64,000 nucleotides of DNA from assembly GCA_014529385.2 (NCBI GenBank), contig CM043961.1, positions 13,504,978 to 13,568,977 on the forward strand, written 5' to 3'. The notes under the pieces were generated by a model, which was not told where the DNA came from, did not search any database, and saw only the letters and a program-made list of their open reading frames with translations. This DNA comes from Adiantum capillus-veneris. Lineage: Eukaryota; Streptophyta; Polypodiopsida; Polypodiales; Pteridaceae. Shown here one piece after another: positions 57,515 to 64,000 of the stretch; the stretch's first letter is position 1; each line of letters starts with the position of its first letter. Both the position numbers and the translations under genes were made by a program.

Positions 57515-58834
57515 ATGGATGGATCACAGGACACTGCTCTTTAAAATATCAAGAAGCTGGATGGAACCAATTTCCCATTGTGGAAGAAGCAGATTTGGCA
57601 CGTGTTGGTACATAAGAAGCAGATAAAACCTATAAAGCTCAAAGGGATAAAACCAGAAGATATGGACGAAGATGAATGGAGCAAAATGGATGAATTGGCA
57701 CTTTCTACCATTATGCTGACTTTGGCAGAAAGCGTTTACTTCAATGTAGCAGACGAGATGTCGGCTTATCAAGCATGGTTAAAGCTGAGTGATCTTTATG
57801 AGAAGCAAAGTGCAGCTTCACAGGTATACTGGCTTAAGAAGCTTGTTGATTTGAAGATGAAAGAAGGGACACCTATGTCCAATCATCTGAATGAATTCAA
57901 CACAATCTACAGTCAGTTGTCAGCTCAAGGTGTCAAGTTTGATGAACCTGTTAGAGCTATGTTCCTGTTGATCACATTGCCGGAAAGTTAGGACACTTTT
58001 CGCACAGCTTTGAGTAATTCTGCACCTCCAGATGTTTTGAAGATAGCAGGTGTAGAAGGAAGTCTGCTTACTGAAGAAACCAATAGAAAGACAATGGACA
58101 AAGGCAAAGGAACAGCCTTATTTGTCAGGGGAAGGACCAAAGAAAAGTACAAAGGTGGAAAGAGGAATCAGTCTCGTAGCAAGTACCGCAGTGCTAAAGG
58201 CAAGAGTGACATAGAATGCTACCAGTGTGGCAAGAAGGGTCACATGAAAAGAGACTGCAGAGAATGGAAAGCAGAAAAAGGCAAAGAGAAAGCTGAAGAC
58301 CATAGTGAGAAGAACAAGTCCTCAGTGAAGATTCAAGAAATAAATGTGACAAACACTGTTGCAGAGGATGACAGTCTAGTGTCAGGAGACATCTACTTCT
58401 TGAAGATTACAATGGACTCAGCTCTTCTTACAGCATCTGATGGAAATGCACTGAGTGACTGGATTATAGACTCAGGGGCATCACTTCATGTGTCTCCAAA
58501 CAAGGAGTGGTTTACTTATTATGTGACCACTAAAGATTATGTTCGGCTAGGCAATGGGTAGACATGTGAGATCTTAGGTGTTGGAGATGTTCAATTGAAG
58601 TTTCAGAATGGCTCTTCTTTCACGCTGAAGAATGTGAGACATGTTCCCGCAATTACAAAGAGCTTGATCAGCACAGGTTTACTTGATGATGCTGGCTACG
58701 TCACCACTTTTGGACAGAACATGTGGAAGATATCCAAGGGTTCTATGACAGTAGCACATGGAGTAAAGTCTGGAGGACTTTACATGATTTATGTATCAAA
58801 TGTCTGTAAAAATGTAATCAATGTAACCGAGTAG
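57515..58834 (+). pseudogene. Gag-protease of copia B with several stops
   Basis: ATG 57515 reads MDGSQDTAL, TAA, then KLDGTNFPLWKKQIWHVL and the UBN2/copia gag helices (SKMDELALSTIMLTLAESVY; MSNHLNEFNTIYSQL). TAG at 57989 stands where Trp fits. Basic region and zinc knuckle CYQCGKKGHMKRDC (58217-58258) follow. The protease site WIIDSGASLHVS is intact (about 58460). A TAG at 58559 interrupts YVRLGNG/TCEILGVGDV. The block VRHVPAITKSLISTG is standard. The frame ends at TAG 58832. Confidence 0.88.
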
Positions 58835-59816
58835 CCGAACATTTCTTTGTGGCATAGCCCGGTTAGGACATATGTCCAAGAAGGGAATGGAAATCTTGTC
58901 TCATTCTGGTTATTTGCCTGGCTTTTCATTTAATGATTTTGAATTCTGTGAACATGGTCTGTATGGTAAGCAAACACAGTAGCCACATAAGCATAGAAGC
59001 AGTAGAAGAGATACACAATTGGCACTTGTTCATAGTGATTTGTGTGGACCTATGCCTAACCTATCTCTAGGGGGAGCTTCTTACTTTATGAGATTTATAG
59101 ATGATTACTCGAGGAAAGTATGGGTTTACTTTCTCAAGCACAAGGATGAAGCGTTTAGTGTTTTCAAAACGTTTGTGACACTTGTGGAGAATCAGAGTGG
59201 CAAGAAGCTTAAATGCTTACGCACTGACAATGGTGGAGAGTATGTTTCAAAGGCCTTTCAAGACTTTTGTGAGTCAAAAGGTATAAAACGTGAACTTACT
59301 GCTCCTTACAATCCTTCTCAAAATGGTGTTGGTGAGAGGATGAATAGGACCATACAAGAGAAGGTCAGAAGTATGTTGTCTAATGCACAACTGCCAAATG
59401 GGTTTTGGGCTGAAGCTGTATCAACAGCTGTTCATCTTGTAAATAGATCTCCTAGCAAGGTTTTTCAGAAGGATTCAGTGCCAGAGATGGTATGGTCAGG
59501 CAAGGTGCCCTCATACAAGCATCTCAGAGTCTTTGGCTGTGAGGCATATACTCACGTTGCAAAGGAATTTAGGAACAAACTTGAGCCAAAGAGTAGAAAG
59601 TGCATCTTTCTAGGCTATGGTAATGCTGGTGAGATGGGGTACAGACTTTGGGTTCCCGAATCTAGAAAGGTTGTCCGCAGCAATGATGTTCACTTTAATG
59701 AATCCAAATATCATTCTAAACCAGAGAGGGTTGAGGAGATTAGAAGAGTTGTCTTCCAAGAAGATGGACCTGCACGTGCAAGACAAAATGTCAGGGCTCA
59801 AGAGGAGCAAGGATAG
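58835..59816 (+). pseudogene. Integrase of copia B
   Basis: An extra C near 58857 shifts the frame at the GAG-pre-integrase block (LWHS..LGHMSKKG), and a TAG occurs near 58981. From 59019 the core is open: VHSDLCGPM (first Asp), RTDNGGEY (second Asp), GVGERMNRT (Glu), so the DDE triad is intact. VFGCEAYTHV and CIFLGYG mark the C-terminal part. A TAG at 59814 separates it from RT in the same frame. Confidence 0.9.
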
Positions 59817-59822
59817 GATAGA

Positions 59823-61496
59823 GTGGAGCCACAGGTTGTGGCTGAGCCTGAGCCACCTATTGTGCGTAGATCTGGACGTGTCACGCGACCTCCTGATAGG
59901 TTTGTTCCATCTATGAACTATGTCATGTTGACTGATTGCAATGAGCCTTCATGTTACAAGGAAACAATGCAAATGAAGGACTCTGGGAATTGGCAATTGG
60001 CCATGCAGTCAGAGATGACAGATCTGCATAAAAACCAGACATGGAAGCTAGTTAAATTACCACGGGGCAAAAAGGCTCTACCCTGTAAATGGGTTTACAG
60101 GTATAAGATCACTGCTCATGATAGTCAGCCAAAGTACAAAGCAAGGCTTGTTCCCAAGGGCTTTAAGCAAGAACAAGGCATTGACTTTGATGAAGTCTTC
60201 TCTCCGGTGGTCAAGATGACTACATTGAGATGCTTTCTTGCATTGGTTGCCATATTAGATTTGGTGTTGCACCAAATGGATGTCAAGACAGCGTTCTTGC
60301 ATGGTGATTTAGATGTGGAAATTTACATGCAGCAGCCAGAAGGGTTTGTTGAGAAAGGCAAGGAAGATTGGGTATGCCAGTTGTTAAAGAGTCTTTATGG
60401 CTTAAAACAATCACCGAGGGCATGGTACCATAAATTCCACAAGTTTATGCTTTCTCAAGGCTACAAACGTAGTGAGTTCGATCACTGTCTATATACAAAG
60501 AAGGCTAAGGATGGCAGTTGGCTGATCCTTATTTTGTATGTGGATGACATGTTGATTGCTGGCAAGCACTTGGAAGAAATTTCAGCTTTGAAGTCAAAGA
60601 TGGCAAAATCGTTTGACATGAAAGACATGGGTGAGGCAAGTCATATACTTGGTATGCGCATTGAGAGAGACATATCAAAGAAGTTGATTTGGTTATCTCC
60701 AACAGAGTATATTGACAAGGTTTTGCAACGTTTCAATATGGAGAAGGGAAAGGCACTGAGTGTTCCATTGCCACCATATGTGAAACTTAGCAAACAAGAT
60801 TGTCCTGTGTCTGAGGAAGAACAGGCTAAAATGGATAAGATTCCATATGCGTCTGCAGTGGGTAGTTTGATGTATGCAATGATTGCTACTCGCCCAGACA
60901 TTGCATTTGTAGTGGGAGTAGTAAGTCGATACATGTCAAACCCAGGCAAGAAACATTGGGAGGCAATGAAAGGAATATTGAGATACCTGAAAGCTACAAA
61001 GAGTATGCATATATGCTATGGGAGTCAGGAGCTAAGTGTAAAGGGTTTTACAGACTCAGATTATGCAGGTGACTTAGACAACCGAAGGTCTACGTCAGGG
61101 TATGTCTTTACATTGGCTGGTGGAGCAGTATCATGGCGTTCTAGATTACAAGATTGTGTTACTCAGTCTACTACAGAGGCTGAATATGTTGCAGCATCAG
61201 AGGCATGCAAAGAATCAATTTGGCTTAATCGACTAGTAACAGATTTGGGAATCAAAGAAGAGATGCCTGTGTTATATTGTGATAGTCAAAGTGCTATACA
61301 ATTGGCTCGCAATCCAGTTTATCACTCAAAGACAAAGCATGTGGATGTGAAGTATCATTTCATCAGGGAAATGCTCGAGGATAAGCAACTTCAGCTTGTC
61401 AAAGTTCACACCACAGAAAATCCTACTGATCTACTTACAAAAGGACTTCCCTTAGAGAGCTTTGCGCATTTTCGCAAGCAGTTAGGTGTAGGGTAG
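59823..61496 (+). CDS. Reverse transcriptase-RNase H of copia B
   Basis: 557 residues, uninterrupted. RT: EMTDLHKNQTWKLV, WVYRYKITAH, FSPVVKMTTLR, HQMDVKTAFLHGDL, LLKSLYGLKQSPRAWY and catalytic LYVDDMLIAG. RNase H: TDSDYAGDLDNRRSTSGYV, STTEAEYVAASEACKE, CDSQSAIQLARNPVYH, TKHVDVKYHFIREML. All Asp/Glu positions expected for both enzymes are present, and the length is typical for this half of a copia polyprotein. It ends just before the purine tract and 3' LTR. Confidence 0.95.
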   Translation: MEPQVVAEPEPPIVRRSGRVTRPPDRFVPSMNYVMLTDCNEPSCYKETMQMKDSGNWQLAMQSEMTDLHKNQTWKLVKLPRGKKALPCKWVYRYKITAHDSQPKYKARLVPKGFKQEQGIDFDEVFSPVVKMTTLRCFLALVAILDLVLHQMDVKTAFLHGDLDVEIYMQQPEGFVEKGKEDWVCQLLKSLYGLKQSPRAWYHKFHKFMLSQGYKRSEFDHCLYTKKAKDGSWLILILYVDDMLIAGKHLEEISALKSKMAKSFDMKDMGEASHILGMRIERDISKKLIWLSPTEYIDKVLQRFNMEKGKALSVPLPPYVKLSKQDCPVSEEEQAKMDKIPYASAVGSLMYAMIATRPDIAFVVGVVSRYMSNPGKKHWEAMKGILRYLKATKSMHICYGSQELSVKGFTDSDYAGDLDNRRSTSGYVFTLAGGAVSWRSRLQDCVTQSTTEAEYVAASEACKESIWLNRLVTDLGIKEEMPVLYCDSQSAIQLARNPVYHSKTKHVDVKYHFIREMLEDKQLQLVKVHTTENPTDLLTKGLPLESFAHFRKQLGVG

Positions 61497-61585
61497 TACA
61501 TCACTTCTCTACATCTCTTGTATATTAGCTTGTATAGTAGCTTCTCTCACACTCAAAGTACCACATTGGACTTTAAGTGGGAGGT

Positions 61586-61777
61586 TGTTGGGGTATAAAG
61601 CCCAATGTGGTCGCCCAGGTAAGTGGGCGGGCCGCCAGGTATGTACACATATTCTTTTGTAAAAACCTAATAAGAACTCACTATGCTCTACACATTACAG
61701 TAGAGCGAGTTCACCATATCGTCGTGCTCTTCTTCTCGCACTCTCTCTCGTGTCGCTCTTCCGCTCGTACTCCTTCA
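61586..61777 (+). repeat. 3' LTR of copia B
   Basis: 192 bp, TG...CA, followed by CTTTC. Confidence 0.95.
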
Positions 61778-61782
61778 CTTTC

Positions 61783-63522
61783 CACTATTGTAGTGCTTAG
61801 CATGTGACACTCGATCTTGATTGTTAGCATCTCTTTTGCCTTATTACTTGTATGATATGTCACACATAGAAGCATGGGTATGGTTTTTATCTAGAGCTCA
61901 TAGTTCAAGCATTGGTAGTGTGCGTTTGTTTCTTGGGTGACATTTATACGGCCATATAATGAAAATTATTTGCATTATTCAGATTATACAGTGTTTTTTC
62001 AAATAATACAATGTAAAACTTATAATCCAAGAAATTCTTTGATTGAATATTTCTTCGATCAAAGAACCATATAATATATACACCTCTTTGATCGAAGGAG
62101 TGCACTGTAGCTATTGGAGTTTGTCAAGATAGCGGCGATAGAGCAAGCAGGTATAATTAATTTCTCAATTTTATTTTAATTTTTTTTTTCTAGTTTGTGT
62201 TGTGCTAGAGGCTTTCCTCATACAAAAAATTAGTTTGTAGGTGCATAGGACTATTCCAAGGTTGTGTCAACATAGTCACACTCCTAGAATAGATAGACAT
62301 TAGAGTTTTGTCTCATGGTTGTGTAGACCAATCGTTCACACTCCAAAGAGAGCCATAGGGAGTGTAGAATCCCACTCGTGTTGTGTAGAGGTTCCTTCCT
62401 TACACTTTAGAGATGGGTTAGGAGTTTGTAACTGTGTGTTGTGTATGATAATACTCACACTTCAAAAGTTGGAAAAATATACAAACATATCTAGAAACTT
62501 GCAATCCAATATAGTTTATTTTACCCGCTAGAGACAAAGCTAAAGTATAGTATAAATAAAATATACACATTGCCACATTTGAAGAGTGAAGAGTTAAGTT
62601 TAACATTCTATTTATCTACAAATATACCAATGCTTATATTTTGTTTTCACTATCTAGAACCTTGCTATCCAAAGATCACTCCACTTTGGCCTGGTTGTGT
62701 TAAAGGTGCCATCTATAGTGGCTAGGTTGTGCAGTTAAATTGCCCCTTGCATCCATATCCAATATAGTTATTTTACATGCTAGAGACAAAGCTAAACTAT
62801 AGTATAAATAAAGTATACACATTGCCACATGTGAAGAGTGAAGAGTTAAGTTTAACTTACTCTTCATCTACAAATGTACCAATGCTTATATTTTATTTTC
62901 ACTTTTGTTTATGCTTTTGTTTTACATATCCAACTCACCCCTAAGAAATAGTACCAAATAGTGAGTGCTAAGTTGAAGCTTTGCTTCTCTTTTCATCATT
63001 GTCTGCTACTTGCAATAGGTGAGTAAAGATATACTCTCTACGTGTTCTTTGTAAGTATGACAGGTAGCTTTTGTCAGATGTGATGATTAACAATTTGGAT
63101 TGTTGTGTTGTGTTAGAAATTTTCTCACACTTTATCTGACAAGATTAGTTATTTAATCTTTCAATGAATTAAATAATAATGAACACTCTTGTGTTAGAGC
63201 TATTAGCACACACAGTTGGGCTATTATTGCGTAACATACACTTTTGTAGTCTAATAGACTACTTTCGTGTGACGTAAACTTCCAATGTTCTGTGTTGTGT
63301 CCACACTTGTCTTAGAGTTTTTAACTCACATAGCTGGACTACTTTTTCATAATGTTAACTTTTAGTGATCTGTTTTCTAAAATTTTATCTTCCATAGTAC
63401 AATTAAATTTATTGTACATTTATTTAATTATTGATAACAAAATCTTATTCAAAACTCATAATCATTAAAATCTGTATATATTTCATTTTTTGTAGCAAAT
63501 TGTCCAGTTTAAATCTGTCTAA
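61783..63522. other. AT-rich spacer with a 250-bp-spaced direct duplication
   Basis: No coding frame supported. A segment of about 143 bp at 62507-62650 (CAATATAGTT...GCTTATATTTTGTTTTCAC) recurs at 62760-62901 with scattered changes. Confidence 0.7.
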
Positions 63523-64000
63523 CACTACAAGAAGTCACTTAAATTTTGGTGCCAAACTACCGGCGACAATGGCGGGCGTCGGTATATGTGCAGGTAAGTA
63601 TGGAGGGAGAAGAACATTCATAAAAATTTCATTTTTAAATTTTCGACGCTTGTCCCAATACGTATTCTGGTGCTTATATCGATACGTATTCCGACGCTTC
63701 TTTCGATGTTTGTTCCAGTGCCTGTACCAACGGAACCTGTAAAAACCAAATATGTGGGTCTTTCCCTACGCATTTCTCTAGTTTGTGAACCTCTTCTCTT
63801 TCTCTCCTCCTTCTCACCTACTGCAGATCTGGTGCCCAAAAACTTGCCGGAGGTGAGAATCTTGCTTGTGGACTACTCCTTAGCATCAAGGTGAGATTCT
63901 TTTCAAGTTTGCTTGTAGGTTTAGGATTTAGGGTTTAAGATAGTGTGTGTGTGTGTGTGTGTGTGTGTGCGTTTTTGCAAGTTTGAAGACGTTTACAAAC
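63523..64000 (+). mobile_element. CACTA-type (En/Spm) transposon terminus, runs off-window
   Basis: CACTACAAGAAGTCAC at 63523 matches the CACTACAAGAAA terminus typical of plant CACTA elements. It is preceded by TAA, a possible 3-bp target. Within the first 200 bp, repeated units (CGACGCTTGTCCC, ATCGATACGTATTCCGACGCTTC) look like subterminal repeats. The rest lies outside the window. Confidence 0.65.
63945..63970. repeat. (GT)n microsatellite
   Basis: About 13 GT units. Confidence 0.9.

Larger units (their letters stand above)
56226..61777 (+). mobile_element. Ty1/copia retrotransposon B, nearly full length
   Basis: 5552 bp. LTRs of 192 bp (56226-56417; 61586-61777), TGTTGGGG...CTCCTTCA, differ at two positions. 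Perfect 5-bp duplication CTTTC (56221-56225; 61778-61782). PBS TGGTATCAGAGC at 56420 and purine tract AAGTGGGAGG before the 3' LTR. Gene order gag, protease, integrase, RT, RNase H. It has at least five in-frame stops and one frameshift, so despite its youth it is probably not autonomous. Confidence 0.95.

Overview
The window looks like nuclear DNA of a land plant with a large, repeat-rich genome. The evidence is LTR retrotransposons with plant-type primer binding sites (TGGTATCAGAGC; TTTGGTGCCGTTGTCGGGGA), Ty3/gypsy and Ty1/copia proteins, a CACTA-type terminus, short introns (about 75-100 bp) with GT..AG borders and TTGCAG-like acceptors, and AT-rich spacers with long microsatellites. I cannot name the lineage. 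I see no intact single-copy host gene; almost everything is transposon, mostly decayed.

Layout. 1-4450: Ty3/gypsy element A, minus strand, running off the left edge. 4740-6260: about 283-bp tandem repeat, each unit carrying a 22-bp palindrome. 6440-7910: broken unknown coding region. 9085-12367: 5' LTR and shortened gag/protease of gypsy element E. It is split by a 5.8-kb non-autonomous LTR element (LARD1, 12368-18213), followed by more RT debris and a foldback structure (18613-19015). 20464-20816 and 52751-54300: the two halves of an integrase gene of gypsy element D, split by the most interesting object in the window.

That object is a DNA transposon (20817-52750, about 9.5 kb after subtracting later insertions). 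It has imperfect terminal inverted repeats starting GGGCYAAAAAC and four genes in alternating orientation. Gene A (+) is unknown. Gene B (-) is a spliced gene joining a CENH3-like histone H3 fold, a Ulp1/C48-type cysteine protease and a lysine-rich H1-like tail. Gene C (+) is an unknown acidic protein. Gene D (-) is transposase-like. Genes B and C diverge from a control region with two tandem arrays of GACGCGA-type sites. Gene A was later split by a 13.7-kb non-autonomous LTR element (LARD2, 22299-35961). LARD2 itself carries a 3.5-kb deleted copia (28673-32177, TSD CAGCA). Gene D was split by an 8.8-kb chromodomain gypsy element (element C, 43240-52011).

56226-61777 is a young but stop-ridden copia element (LTRs about 99% identical, TSD CTTTC). 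At 63523 a CACTA-type terminus begins and runs off the right edge.

The nesting gives a relative order: gypsy D, then the DNA transposon, then LARD2 and gypsy C, then the small copia. Many breaks are CAA, CAG or CGA turned into stops, as expected from cytosine deamination in methylated DNA. No gene here appears intact.
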